Shown here in pieces: positions 35,635 to 45,329 of a DNA stretch of 64,000 nt (its first letter is position 1; each line of letters opens with the position of its first letter). This DNA comes from Austropuccinia psidii. Its lineage: Eukaryota; Basidiomycota; Pucciniomycetes; Pucciniales; Sphaerophragmiaceae. The notes under the pieces were generated by a model. That model was not told the DNA's origin. It was given only the letters and a program-made list of their open reading frames with translations, and searched no databases. The stretch lies in NCBI GenBank assembly GCA_023105745.1, contig JALGQZ010000008.1, positions 44,637,618-44,701,617 of the forward strand, given 5' to 3'. A program made the translations under genes and the position numbers.

Positions 35635-37070
35635 TGTCAGGCTGAGTCTATATTGAAGTGGTAATAAGAGTATTTACAACTAGAATTATGACTGTGACAC
35701 GTAGAAAATTGATTTAAAATAGGAGTTTTTGATTTAAAAGATGATTTATAATGTAATTAAGGGGTTCTACTATTGAAAAATAGTGGTGGTGAGCGCTATT
35801 GAGAACCCAGGGTGCAATCTTACCAGTTAGGTTACTATAATAAGAGTTACAATAATTAAATATATAATTATACCTGTTTATTACCCAAGAATAAAACTGT
35901 TTTTGACAGTTTACTACGTAGGGTATTCAAGAGCAGGATGAGGAGATGATTTGGCTGTGAAAAGCCCTCCTTTTATCCTGAAATTGGGGTGGAAAGGCTG
36001 TTAGACCTTTCCACGTAGAGGAAGTGAAGATTTTTCACTCTCCAGGACAGGCTTGTGGTTTGCAAACAGCCAGTATACTCTGTATTGGGCTCAGATGTGG
36101 TTTTGAAACCACATCTGGGCGGTTTTCACCAATACAGGGTGAAAATTTTCATCTGGGGACCTCACAGCCTGATTCTGACGTGTATGACGCATAGAATGCT
36201 GTATAGAAACTGTATAGGACCCCAGTATTGACTGACATATGAGGTATTGAAGTAAAAACATCCTTCTTTGTCTATTTGACACCTCATATTCATGGTTATG
36301 GGATATTATCCCATGGTAAGGCTGTATATGACAGCAGGTGGGATTTTGACCTTAAAACAGCCATAACTTTGTCAATTCTTGAGATATCAACCTCAAAATT
36401 GGTTCCGTGTATAGCCCTGTATGAGCTCTACACAATGGTACCTCATTTGGTATGGGTATCATTCAATATGGCAAAGTTATCCCATGTACAAGGGTTTTGT
36501 ACATTTGCGTGTTTTAGGCAAAAAGCTGTATTGAGCTTGTTTGCCCCATACCTTCTGCAGTAGTTGAGATATGGGGAAGTGGATGGCATCATCAGATAGC
36601 CCTGATTGTGCTCTTTCCAAAAGACCCCACTTTAGGTATCTCACGCTAAAACTATAGAAGTTAGATGAGAGGTGAATGTTTTGTTCACCCTTATTTGGCC
36701 TGAAATTGACCATAACTCCAGTAATATTGGTGCTAGCTCAGTTTGGCTGGTACCATTGGATAGCCCTGGCTTAGAGCTTCATTTTGAATACCCATTTGAT
36801 GGGGTTAAGCCTCTCCTTCTAGATTTTAGATGAGAGGTGAAAATTAAGGTTTATGCTCAGCAATATCTTTGAGCAGGAATAACTTTGTTATTTCTTGTCC
36901 TATGGTGATGGGACTTATATTTTCAGGAAGAGGTGAGTTTCTTCTTTCTTTTGATACCTTTTGAGCTGATTTGGCTCAGCTCCATGTTTTGGTGGTATCT
37001 TGGCTATACCATTGGTTTATGGTATTTTGACTGTCATGCTTGTGCTCTGGTTTTGAGTCACAGGCTGACA
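35635..37070 (-). repeat. 3' LTR of copy 2
   Basis: On the element strand it starts TGTCAGCC and ends CAGCCTGACA, 1,436 bp. A TATA-like box lies at 35969-35978 (minus) and a conserved hairpin lies near 35896-35913. Confidence 0.95.
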
Positions 37071-37082
37071 TACCCTCCCTCT
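37071..37082 (-). promoter_or_regulatory. Polypurine tract of copy 2
   Basis: On the minus strand AGAGGGAGGGTA directly precedes the 3' LTR, identical to that of copy 1. Confidence 0.8.
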
Positions 37083-37094
37083 AAAAAAGGCTCA

Positions 37095-38558
37095 TCATTG
37101 ATGGGACTGTTCAGTCCTCCTAGAGGCTATGAATCTCCTTAAATGAAGGTTCCCATCTGGTATGGCATCTTCTGCCAACCATTTGTCCTTATCAGCTGTC
37201 TGGTTCTTGAATCTGACTAAGTACTGTCTTTGATCCTTCCCATTGAATCTGATCTTCCTGGCCCTGATGATCTTACTCACAGGTCCAGGGGAGTCTTCCA
37301 CTTCCACTATCTCTTGTGGTGTGGGGTTCTTCCTCCTTGAGGGGAATTTGTCCTCCGCTGTCTGGAAGTATGGTTTGACCAAACTCACTGGAAAGACTGG
37401 ATGTTTCCTTGAAAACTCCTCAGTGAGTTTGACTTCTACTGCATTTTTCCCTATCAACTTAATGATAGTGAAAGGTCCTACAAATGAGTCTCTCATCTTT
37501 TTAGGTCCTTTGAGATTGTTGAAGTTCAGTGTAGACACTAACACCTGGTCCCCTTCCTTGAAGTCAGGTTCAATATGTGATTTGTCCCACCTCTGCTTAT
37601 TGTATTCTTTAGCCTCAGCTATGCATTTGGAAGCTGTCTCACAGGCCCTCTTCCACATATCATGGAAGTCTTTGGCTGTGGGGTGGATAGTCAGGAGATT
37701 TTTCTTCAAGTGATCCACAGGCAACAGGGGGTTCCACCCTTTCTCTACCAGTGCAGGTGTTTTTCCTGTGGTGGAGCTCTGGCTTGTATTATAAGCCAGT
37801 TGGACTGCTGGTAAGAGGGTAGCCCAATTATGGGTGTATCCCTCATGGTCCTTGTATTCCATGCCATAGGCACAGAATCTTCTGAGGATGTCCTCCATTG
37901 TTTGGATCATCCTTTCAGCCAGGCCATCTGTTTGTGGATGGTAAGCTGTGGAAAAAGCAAGTTTGGTGCCAAGCATGTCATATAAGTTAGTCCAAAATTC
38001 AGATGTGAATTTGGGGTCTCTATCACTAATGATGATCTTAGGGACTCCACAGGTGGATATGATGTTATTCCAAAACAACAGAGCAGTGTCCATGGCTGTG
38101 TCTTCTTTATGGCATGGTAGACACCTCATGCTCTTGCTAAACCTATCAACTATAATCAAACAGGCATTGTAGTTTTCTTTGCCTCCTGGGACAAGTCCTG
38201 TAACCCAGTCCATGTTGATGGTTTCCCATGGGTTTTTGGGTTGTTCTATGTGTTGAAGTAACCCATACTTCTTCCCATGTTTCCTATTTGCCTTTTGGCA
38301 TCTTTCACAAGTGTTGATGTATTCACTCAACTCTTGTTCCCACTTGGGCCACCAAGCTGTGCTTGCTACCCTCTCTTTGGTCCTGTCCTCACTCATGTGT
38401 CCCATATAGGGGCAGTCATGGCATTCTTGTAGGATCAATGAGATGTGGTCTCTGTCTACCACTGTGAGTGCACTTGTGTGCTTTTCTCTGTGGTAGAGCA
38501 GGCCATCTATAAGAAAAAATTTATTGTCCTTATAGGCCCTCAACCAGGGTTCTTCCAG
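37095..38558 (-). CDS. Integrase with chromodomain-like C-terminus (copy 2)
   Basis: The last part of the Gag-Pol frame, open from the nonsense codon at 38561-38559 to the terminal stop at 37095 (482 codons from 38543). It has an N-terminal zinc domain with H residues in [15 protein letters not shown] and the pair CERC. The core has the catalytic D in MDWVTGL (about 38213-38202), D in SDRDPKF (about 38028) and E in LAERMIQTM (about 37915). C-terminal segments [13 protein letters not shown] and [13 protein letters not shown] follow, then a chromodomain-like stretch ([10 protein letters not shown]...DKWL). All catalytic residues are present. In a working element it would be cut from Gag-Pol and insert the cDNA, but the upstream nonsense codons block its translation here. 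Confidence 0.92.
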   Translation of the reverse strand: MEEPWLRAYKDNKFFLIDGLLYHREKHTSALTVVDRDHISLILQECHDCPYMGHMSEDRTKERVASTAWWPKWEQELSEYINTCERCQKANRKHGKKYGLLQHIEQPKNPWETINMDWVTGLVPGGKENYNACLIIVDRFSKSMRCLPCHKEDTAMDTALLFWNNIISTCGVPKIIISDRDPKFTSEFWTNLYDMLGTKLAFSTAYHPQTDGLAERMIQTMEDILRRFCAYGMEYKDHEGYTHNWATLLPAVQLAYNTSQSSTTGKTPALVEKGWNPLLPVDHLKKNLLTIHPTAKDFHDMWKRACETASKCIAEAKEYNKQRWDKSHIEPDFKEGDQVLVSTLNFNNLKGPKKMRDSFVGPFTIIKLIGKNAVEVKLTEEFSRKHPVFPVSLVKPYFQTAEDKFPSRRKNPTPQEIVEVEDSPGPVSKIIRARKIRFNGKDQRQYLVRFKNQTADKDKWLAEDAIPDGNLHLRRFIASRRTEQSHQ

Positions 38559-39149
38559 CTAAGTTTCCAGCTCTGGACTCCTGTACTTCTGTTGAAGGAG
38601 TTGGAGTAGTATGCTACACTGTTTGTGTTTGGCATAAGACTTCTGTACTGCACTGAAGAATTCATTGTGCAGTTCTGAGGAACTTATTCCCAGTATGGGA
38701 GTTTCTGTCCCCTCTGAGTCAGTGTTTCCACTGTCAAGGGTGCCACTTTCTGGTGCCCATTCAGATAATCTGAAGTTTTTCTTCCTATCTATTTCCATGA
38801 AATGGATAGGTATTTTTGCTGCAACTTCTGGGTCATAAGCTGGATTGCTTTTGACATTATCCAGTGGCCATCTGCTGAGGCCATCTGCATTGGTATGGCT
38901 TTTACCTTCCTTGTATATGATGGTCCTGTTCCCTCTATACTCCTGGATGGCTATTTGCCATCTCAGCATATGTCTATTTGTTGTCTTCATGTTTAGTAAA
39001 GACTTCAAGGCTGTGCAGTCTGTGTAGACTTCAAAGACTGCACCCTCCAAATAATAATGGAGTTTTTCCAGAGCCCAGACTAGACATAGACATTCAGTCT
39101 GGGTTGCCTCATACCTGGCTTCTGAATCTTTCAGCTTCCTTGAGATGTA
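38559..39149 (-). pseudogene. RNase H and connector of copy 2
   Basis: In the same frame as RT and integrase, bounded by nonsense codons at 39152-39150 and 38561-38559. It reads EARY-like sequence, [34 protein letters not shown] and [15 protein letters not shown]: the E and two D of RNase H after the first D in LYIDAACSQG upstream. An acidic linker with [16 protein letters not shown] and a helical [15 protein letters not shown] follows before integrase. It degrades the RNA of RNA-DNA hybrids in the family. Confidence 0.88.
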
Positions 39150-40100
39150 TTAAATTACTCCTTCTCTTGGTTCTCCATCCACAATTTGTCTTTGGTGAAG
39201 GGCTGCTCCTAGGCCTTGGCTGCATGCTGCATCTATATACAGCTTGAATGGTAGTTCAAAGTCAGGTAAGATGAGCACAGGTGCATTAGTGAGTTCATAT
39301 TTGATCATCTCATGTGCATCCCTTCTTTCCTTTGTGATTTCAAAAACTACATCTTTTGAACATAACTTGTATAAACTACTAGTTATGTGGGCAAAATGTT
39401 TGATGTGGTTTCTGTAGTAGCTAGCAAACCCAAGGAAAGATTGCATCTCTTTGATGTTCTTTGGTACTGGCTTTTGCAATACTGCTGCTACTTTGTTCTG
39501 GTAAACTGCCAGACTAAGGCCCGAGACTTTATTTCCTAGAGCTAGTAGCTCTTGTTGGCCAAAATTACACTTTTTAAGTGAAATTTTCAGATTGATGGGT
39601 GTACATTTACTTAGCACTCTGTCTATGTATTGTACATGGTCTTCCCATGTCTCTGAGTATATAATGATATCATCAATATATACTACCATCCAGCCTTCCA
39701 TTATTTCTTCTTGAAATATGGTGTCCATCATCCTTTGAAAGTGGGCTGGTGTATTTTTAATGCCAAATGGCATCCTGGTGTACTCATATATACCCATATG
39801 GCATATTATCCTGCGTAACTTCATGGAGTTTGATTTAACTCCATTTTGGTGGAAGCCTTTCATACAATCCATTTTGGTTATGTATTTGGCTTTGGCCAGT
39901 TTATCCAAGGCATGGGGTATCCTTGGTATAGGGTACCTGTCTGCTTTTGTGTAGTTATTCAGGGCTCTGAAATCTCCACCTAGCCTAGAATTGCCATCAT
40001 TCCAGGTGATCAGGACTGGGGTGGTAATTTCCACTATTTCATTATATGAAATCTTTCTGATGACATCCATGTCCAGGACTTCATTGATATGTTTTTCAAT
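39150..40100 (-). pseudogene. Reverse transcriptase of copy 2
   Basis: In frame with the upstream Gag-protease, just after the nonsense codon 40103-40101, where copy 1 has GAA. The RT order is complete: DFRALNNYTKADRYPIPRI, KMDCMKGFHQNG, GIYEYTRMPFGIKN, VVYIDDIIIYSETWEDH (catalytic YIDD at about 39682-39665), QELLALGNKVSGL, KEMQSFLGFASYYRNHI, and LYIDAACSQGLGAALHQ starting RNase H. It ends at TAA 39152-39150, where copy 1 reads on. The active-site aspartates are intact, unlike copy 1. The segment is open but cannot be reached by normal translation past the first stop. Confidence 0.93.
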
Positions 40101-42950
40101 TTATTTCCTGGTTTCCAGACTTGCTGGGTAAGGAGGTCTCCTGAGCATGGGTGGATAAGTTCTTTCCACATCCAGATATAGCTCTATATCACAGCCTTTA
40201 ATCTTGCCTAATGGCTCTTCACCAATGGCAAATGCTGGTCTGTTCTTTCTCAGCATCTTCAGTAGACTTAGTTTTTGTTTACTGGTGAGGGTAGTGCTAA
40301 ACTGTCCCTCTCTGAATTCCTTCAGAAGTTCTTCCAGTGGATCTTGAGAGGATATCTGGTATATGTCAAGTGAAAATTTCTTCTCCTTGTTAGTACCAAT
40401 GGTGATGTGTCTATTTTTACTGTTGTAAATGTCTATGCCATACATCCTCTGGTAATCTGTTCCCAGTAAAAACCCTTGGATGTGGGCATCATCAAGCACT
40501 ACAAACTCTGGGTTGAGTCTGATATTACCCTTCCTGTGGGGTATAATTATCTCTCTGATAATGGTCCCAATGGAAGTCATCTTCCCTGATGCACTTTTAA
40601 AGTTCTTTGCCTTAGTGGGAAAGAGCTGTTTCTCCCAGTTTGGGAAGTGGGTATCCAGATAGTTTCTGGCTACTATGGAGCAGTGTGCTCCACTATCAAT
40701 GATCAGTGGATGCTGAGCATTGTCAATGCAAACAGTCATTTTTGTGGCTGTTCCATGTATATATGCCATTCCTTTGGTTGGTGTAACCAGGAATGTTTGT
40801 GCATCTTGTGTGTGTTTGCACAAGTTTTTATTAGCAGTGTCCTGTGGCATGCCTGCTTCTAACTGTATGTCCTGGATTTCCAGTGGGGTTTCCTCTTGGT
40901 ATTCCACTAGAAATTCCTCTCTGGGGTCTTGATCATCCTCAGATGGTTCTCTGATGGCATCACCCATGGAGTCTGAATCAGAATCCTCTGTTGGAGATTC
41001 TTCCTCAGGGACTTTCTCTATGGCATAGACTTTTTTCTTTGCCTTTGGACAGTTGTTAGCATAGTGGTCTGTTGAACCACAATTGTGGCAAGAATTCTTC
41101 TTCTTTGCCACTTCTGCCACTCTTTCTCTGGGTTTGTCTTTAAGCTCTACCCTGAGTGGTTGTTTCTCTTTGAAACTGCTGCTTCTATATGGGGTGAATT
41201 TCCCTATATTAGTCCTCTTCCTTATGTCTTGTAAGGTGTTGGCTATGTCATCTAGAGTGCAATTTTGGTTGCATCTGCATTTTACTGCATGCTCTAGTTC
41301 TCCTGGTAGTTGTGTCAGAATCTTGTGATTCCTCATTTGGATGTTCATCTGAGGATCAATGGCCTTAAGTCTTTTAGACTGTTTAAGACACCACTCATAT
41401 GGATCTTTGTCCACAGAGTATTTGTCATTCTCAAATGACATGGTCTTTTGCCATATCCAAGTTCCATTACTGTACTTTTGGATGATTTGACTCTTCCACC
41501 ATGGCCAGTTTCTTCTGCCATGGATTTCTTTCATTTCTGTATACCATATGCTTGCATGACCTTTAAGTGCAGTATTCAATCTAGCAGTGATCCAGTAGTC
41601 TGGTATGCTTGGTATATCAATGAAGAGTCCATCAATATAATCTATGAGCTCCATATGATCATATTCTCCTGATCCAGAGAATTTGGGCCAGTTTGAGGCC
41701 TCAGGAAGCTGTTTCAAGGCTTCCTTCTCTGAATAAAACATGCCATCTCCATCCTGGTATTGTGATGGAGATCTTGCCTTATTCAACAACATGTCATCTG
41801 GTTTGATTTCATCTGGTTGATATGGATTCTTCATAGCTTGTCTTTGTGGTTGGGGCTTCAAGCTATGATAGGCATTAAACAATTTGTTAATGTCTTGATC
41901 CAGACACTCCCTGTCCCTTGTGCTGTGGTGTTGTTCTTCAAAGACTATATTCAGTCTTTTGTTGCTTTCCTCAGAGGCTTTGCTTAGTTGGGCATATCCT
42001 TCTTGAAGATTTTTAACTATTTGTTCCAAGGAGGCTTGAGTTTGTCTCATCCTCTCTTGGCTAGCTTCAATTTCTGCAAGCTGATTTGCAGATTGTTCAG
42101 CATATTGGGACATTTGTAACCACAGTGTATCACTGTTGATGTTACTCTCAGATGTGACAATGTTGTTTTCAGTCTGAGTGGGGGTAATGTTTCTATTACT
42201 AGGACTACTGATTCTAGAGTGGTTTAAAACTACTTCTGGTTCTTGTGTACTTCTTTTACCAAATCTAACATCTTCTGGATCATGGGGTCTGATTCTTTCC
42301 TCCTCTGGTTTAAGGAGGCTTTGTTCTTGCCCTTGTTTCCTTGTCTTCTCCTGGAAACTTCCTGGAATTGTGAAGAATGGTGACTCCTGGCCACCAATCT
42401 GCTGGTTTCTGAATGGTGTGAAGCCACTGGAGAGCTGATTTGGCCTGCTCCTTGTGAACCTGAAGGAATCTGAGTAGGCCCTGTCTGGGTTAACTGTTCT
42501 TCTATAGCTAGGATAGTGGCTTGATTCTCCCTTATCCTCTGTGCCCTTGCCTCCAGGAGTCTGTGCTGCCTGGTAGGATTCCAACCTTTGGTGATTACCA
42601 TCAGGTCTTTGAAGTCTATCTCTTTGAGACAGATCTTCTGGCAACTTGATCCAAGTTCTGCCCAGTGAGTTGCTAGGTTGAACCTCTTGTTGTCCATGCT
42701 CCATTGAAATAAATCTTTTAGGAGTTGGTGGATCTGAAGAACTTGATCCATATCCTTCCAGTCCTCTGGTTTGAGGTCTTTGTTGAATTGGAGTGTGAAT
42801 GGCAAGGTTGATATTATCTCCCTCATTGTTTTGCCATCCACCACTGTGTCCAAGGTGTCTTCTTCCAGGTCTTCTGGTTCTGGACAAGCCTTCTCTATCC
42901 TCTGGTTGGTTCCTTTGGAAGACAAGGTCTCTGAGGTATGCAGGGGACAT
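40101..42950 (-). CDS. Gag-protease frame of copy 2 (949 codons, ends at nonsense codon)
   Basis: ATG at 42950 opens a 949-codon frame. Residues 1-240 overlap another frame (42964-42230) and read as low-complexity R/Q/S/P text, so their status is uncertain. From about 275 a coiled-coil-like helix (LEQIVKNLQEGYAQLSKASE) is followed by a Gag capsid region (WPKFSGSGEYDHMELIDYID, ASIWYTEMKEI, WWKSQIIQKYSNGTW, about 410-510). The CCHC knuckle CHNCGSTDHYANNC lies at about 621-634. After an acidic linker comes protease with IIDSGAHCSIV (active D about 750) and LLGTDYQRMYGIDIYN. It stops at TAA 40103-40101 in the linker to RT; copy 1 has a sense codon there, so this is a mutation. Gag forms the particle, and protease processes it. 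Confidence 0.9.
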   Translation of the reverse strand: MSPAYLRDLVFQRNQPEDREGLSRTRRPGRRHLGHSGGWQNNEGDNINLAIHTPIQQRPQTRGLEGYGSSSSDPPTPKRFISMEHGQQEVQPSNSLGRTWIKLPEDLSQRDRLQRPDGNHQRLESYQAAQTPGGKGTEDKGESSHYPSYRRTVNPDRAYSDSFRFTRSRPNQLSSGFTPFRNQQIGGQESPFFTIPGSFQEKTRKQGQEQSLLKPEEERIRPHDPEDVRFGKRSTQEPEVVLNHSRISSPSNRNITPTQTENNIVTSESNINSDTLWLQMSQYAEQSANQLAEIEASQERMRQTQASLEQIVKNLQEGYAQLSKASEESNKRLNIVFEEQHHSTRDRECLDQDINKLFNAYHSLKPQPQRQAMKNPYQPDEIKPDDMLLNKARSPSQYQDGDGMFYSEKEALKQLPEASNWPKFSGSGEYDHMELIDYIDGLFIDIPSIPDYWITARLNTALKGHASIWYTEMKEIHGRRNWPWWKSQIIQKYSNGTWIWQKTMSFENDKYSVDKDPYEWCLKQSKRLKAIDPQMNIQMRNHKILTQLPGELEHAVKCRCNQNCTLDDIANTLQDIRKRTNIGKFTPYRSSSFKEKQPLRVELKDKPRERVAEVAKKKNSCHNCGSTDHYANNCPKAKKKVYAIEKVPEEESPTEDSDSDSMGDAIREPSEDDQDPREEFLVEYQEETPLEIQDIQLEAGMPQDTANKNLCKHTQDAQTFLVTPTKGMAYIHGTATKMTVCIDNAQHPLIIDSGAHCSIVARNYLDTHFPNWEKQLFPTKAKNFKSASGKMTSIGTIIREIIIPHRKGNIRLNPEFVVLDDAHIQGFLLGTDYQRMYGIDIYNSKNRHITIGTNKEKKFSLDIYQISSQDPLEELLKEFREGQFSTTLTSKQKLSLLKMLRKNRPAFAIGEEPLGKIKGCDIELYLDVERTYPPMLRRPPYPASLETRK

Positions 42951-42964
42951 ATCAGTGTTTGCAA
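42230..42964 (-). CDS. Frame-A ORF of the Gag region (244 codons), overlapping Gag-Pol
   Basis: It opens at TTG 42964 (no ATG at the start; a downstream ATG or frame change may be used) and ends at TAG 42230, a stop also present in copy 1. Text includes DLEEDTLDTVVDGKTMREII, LFQWSMDNKRFNLATHWAEL, DFKDLMVITKGWNPTRQHRL, then an S/H/Q-rich and basic end with ESDPMIQKMLDLVKEVHK. It overlaps the first about 240 codons of the 949-codon frame completely. Copy-to-copy changes in this frame are mostly conservative, so I favour it as the translated one. There is no known domain. How ribosomes would pass from here to capsid in the other frame is unclear: frameshift, reinitiation or splicing. Confidence 0.65.
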   Translation of the reverse strand: MQTLICPLHTSETLSSKGTNQRIEKACPEPEDLEEDTLDTVVDGKTMREIISTLPFTLQFNKDLKPEDWKDMDQVLQIHQLLKDLFQWSMDNKRFNLATHWAELGSSCQKICLKEIDFKDLMVITKGWNPTRQHRLLEARAQRIRENQATILAIEEQLTQTGPTQIPSGSQGAGQISSPVASHHSETSRLVARSHHSSQFQEVSRRRQGNKGKNKASLNQRRKESDPMIQKMLDLVKEVHKNQK

Positions 42965-43299
42965 GCAGTCAAAAACTTTATGTTCTTAGGGTATTTACCT
43001 TTGACTGTGCCCTGTACAAATTTATTGTCTGCTGACTTGGGCAGTTTGCCTTTGGAAGTTACAACTGGGTTAATGATTGTAATCTTTCCTGTATAAGTGG
43101 TTAAGGTTGGTTTAGCTTGTATTGAAGCAGAGTTTTGTGGTTTTCTACTCCTCTGAGTGGCTATAGGTGTCCACTTTTTTGCTGTAATGAGACCTTCACT
43201 GTGCCTCTTTCCTTTGCCTTTGCTGCCCTCTGGTTCTGAGGGCGTCACTGGTGTGTTGGCCTGTGACTGGGTCTCAAGTGGGATGTAATTTTCTCCCAC
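42952..43299 (-). CDS. Basic leader ORF of copy 2 (115 codons)
   Basis: ATG 43299 to TGA 42954-42952. The product is short and basic (SEPEGSKGKGKRHSEG, TQRSRKPQN, KGKYPKN) and ends LTACKH. The TGA is followed after two bases by the ATG of the 949-codon frame (order TGATATG), and the frame-A ORF overlaps its last codons. Copy 1 has the same ORF with a lost ATG and a small deletion. Nucleic-acid binding is plausible from charge only. Confidence 0.55.
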   Translation of the reverse strand: MGENYIPLETQSQANTPVTPSEPEGSKGKGKRHSEGLITAKKWTPIATQRSRKPQNSASIQAKPTLTTYTGKITIINPVVTSKGKLPKSADNKFVQGTVKGKYPKNIKFLTACKH

Positions 43300-43877
43300 T
43301 GATTCAAGGCAGGAAAAAGAGGGCTTATGTCAGTTAAGACTTCTTAAAGATGCTGGTTTTGCACGTCTAAGATTGGCCTCTGGGCTTGTATGTTACTACA
43401 ATGTGTCCTGTATAATGACAGTGTAATTGAATCAACAATTCCACGTCAGAATTACAGCTTTTGGTACCCTGTCACACTGTTTGTGTGCCAGTATCCCACA
43501 GATACACTTGTGGTTTTCAAGTGTAATCTGAATAAGTGGCTCTGTATAAGTGTGATTGAGTTAACAATACACTTAACCACACCTCAACTGATGGTTTTTC
43601 ACTCAGAGGTGTCCTTATTAAATCAAGAATACAGGACTTATTGATGGCTTATGTGTTTTTATATACAAAACACCCCAAAAATAGTTATTTTCAGTGGGTA
43701 TTAGCCACGTGAATAATACTCTTATAATATGAGTATGTATAAATAAAAGGATAAAAATATATAAAATATATATTTTAATGGAGAAATTACGCCTAAAAAA
43801 GGATAAAACACTTGTTAATAAGTCATAAAAAGAAAAAAGGACTTACTTATAAGGTCCCAAAAAAGATTTAAAACACG
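43300..43877. other. 5' leader of copy 2
   Basis: Leader between the primer-binding site and the first Gag-region ATG. No ORF on the element strand is supported; it aligns with 9711-10340 of copy 1. Confidence 0.6.
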
Positions 43878-43889
43878 GCCAGGCCCCCA
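43878..43889 (-). promoter_or_regulatory. Primer-binding site of copy 2
   Basis: Minus strand TGGGGGCCTGGC, 3 nt inside the 5' LTR, identical to copy 1 (9699-9710). It resembles a tRNA-Pro acceptor end. Confidence 0.6.
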
Positions 43890-43892
43890 AAA

Positions 43893-45329
43893 TGTCAGGC
43901 TGAGTCTATATTGAAGTGGTAATAAGAGTATTTACAACTAGAATTATGACTGTGACATGTAGAAAATTGATTTAAAATAGGATTTTTTGATTTAAAAGAT
44001 GATTTATAATGTAATTAAGGGGTTCTACTATTGAAAAATAGTGGTGGTGATCGCTATTGAGAACCCAGGGTGCAATCTTACCAGTTAGGTTACTATAATA
44101 AGAGTTACAATAATTAAATATATAATTATACCTGTTTATTACCCAAGAGTAAAAATGTTTTTGACAGTTTACTACGTAGGGTATTCAAGAGCAGGATGAG
44201 GAGATGATTTGGCTGTGAAAAGCCCTCCTTTTATCCTGAAATTGGGGTGGAAAGGCTGTTAGACCTTTCCACGTAGAGGAAGTGAAGATTTTTCACTCTC
44301 CAGGACAGGCTTGTGGTTTGCAAACAGCCAGTATACTCTGTATTGGGCTCAGATGTGGTTTTGAAACCACATCTGGGCGGTTTTCACCAATACAGGGTGA
44401 AAATTTTCATCTGGGGACATCACAGCCTGATTCTGACGTGTATAACGCATAGAATGCTGTATAGAAACTGTATGGGACCCCAGTATTGACTGACATATGA
44501 GGTATTAAAGTAAAAACATCCTTCTTTGTCTATTTGACACCTCATATTCATGGTTATGGGATATTATCCCATGGTAAGGCTGTATATGACAGCAGGTGGG
44601 ATTTTGACCTTAAAACAGCCATAACTTTGTCAATTCTTGAGATATCAACCTCAAAATTGGTTCCGTGTATAGCCCTGTATGAGCTCTACACAATGGTACC
44701 TCATTTGGTATGGGTGTCATTAAATATGGCAAAGTTATCCCATGTACAAGGGTTTTGTACATTTGCGTGTTTTAGGCAAAAAGCTGTATTGAGCTTGTTT
44801 TCCCCATACCTTCTGCAGTAGTTGAGATATGGGGAAGTGGATGGCATCATCAGATAGCCCTGATTGTGCTCTTTCCAAAAAGACCCCACTTTAGGTATCT
44901 CACGCTAAAACTGTAGAAGTTAGATGAGAGGTGAATGTTTTGTTAACCCTTATTTGGCCTGAAATTGACCATAACTCCAGTAATATTGGTGCTAGCTCAG
45001 TTTGGCTGGTACCATTGGATAGCCCTGGCTTAGAGCTTCATTTTGAATAACCATTTGATGGGGTTAAGCCTCTCCTTCTAGATTTTAGATGAGAGGTGAA
45101 AATTAAGGTTTATGCTCAGCAATATCTTTGAGCAGGAATAACTTTGTTATTTCTCGTCCTATGGTGATGGGACTTATATTTTCAGGAAGAGGTGAGTTTC
45201 CTCTTTTTTTTGATACCTTTTGAGCTGATTTGGCTCAGCTCCATGTTTTGGTGGTATCTTGGCTATACCATTGGTTTATGGTATTTTGGCTGTCATGCTT
45301 GTGCTCTGGTTTTGAGTCACAGGCTGATA
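43893..45329 (-). repeat. 5' LTR of copy 2
   Basis: 1,437 bp, about 20 differences from 35635-37070 by eye. On the + strand it ends CTGATA where the other LTR ends CTGACA, so its element-strand first bases are TATCAG instead of TGTCAG, a point change in the terminal dinucleotide. TATA-like box at 44227-44236 (minus). Confidence 0.95.
44227..44236 (-). promoter_or_regulatory. Candidate TATA box in the 5' LTR of copy 2
   Basis: Minus strand GGATAAAAGG, conserved in all four LTRs. It is in the LTR that would drive the full element transcript. Confidence 0.5.

Larger units (their letters stand above)
35635..45329 (-). mobile_element. Ty3/gypsy LTR retrotransposon, copy 2 (young, nearly intact)
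   Basis: A complete 9,695-bp insertion on the minus strand: 5' LTR 43893-45329, primer-binding site 43878-43889, Gag ORFs, a Gag-Pol frame 42950-37095, polypurine tract 37071-37082 and 3' LTR 35635-37070. It is flanked by GAATA duplications. By eye the two LTRs differ at about 20 positions plus one 1-bp indel over about 1,436 bp, so insertion was fairly recent. The Gag-Pol frame has no frameshift and only three nonsense codons (40103-40101, 39152-39150, 38561-38559). It interrupted an older minus-strand ORF. Same family as 8280-17888. Confidence 0.97.

Noticed and set aside
36276..36563. 95-codon ORF present twice (also 44534-44821)
   Set aside because: It lies inside both LTRs of copy 2, so duplication is expected. 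No equivalent intact frame exists in copy 1 LTRs, so there is no evidence of coding.
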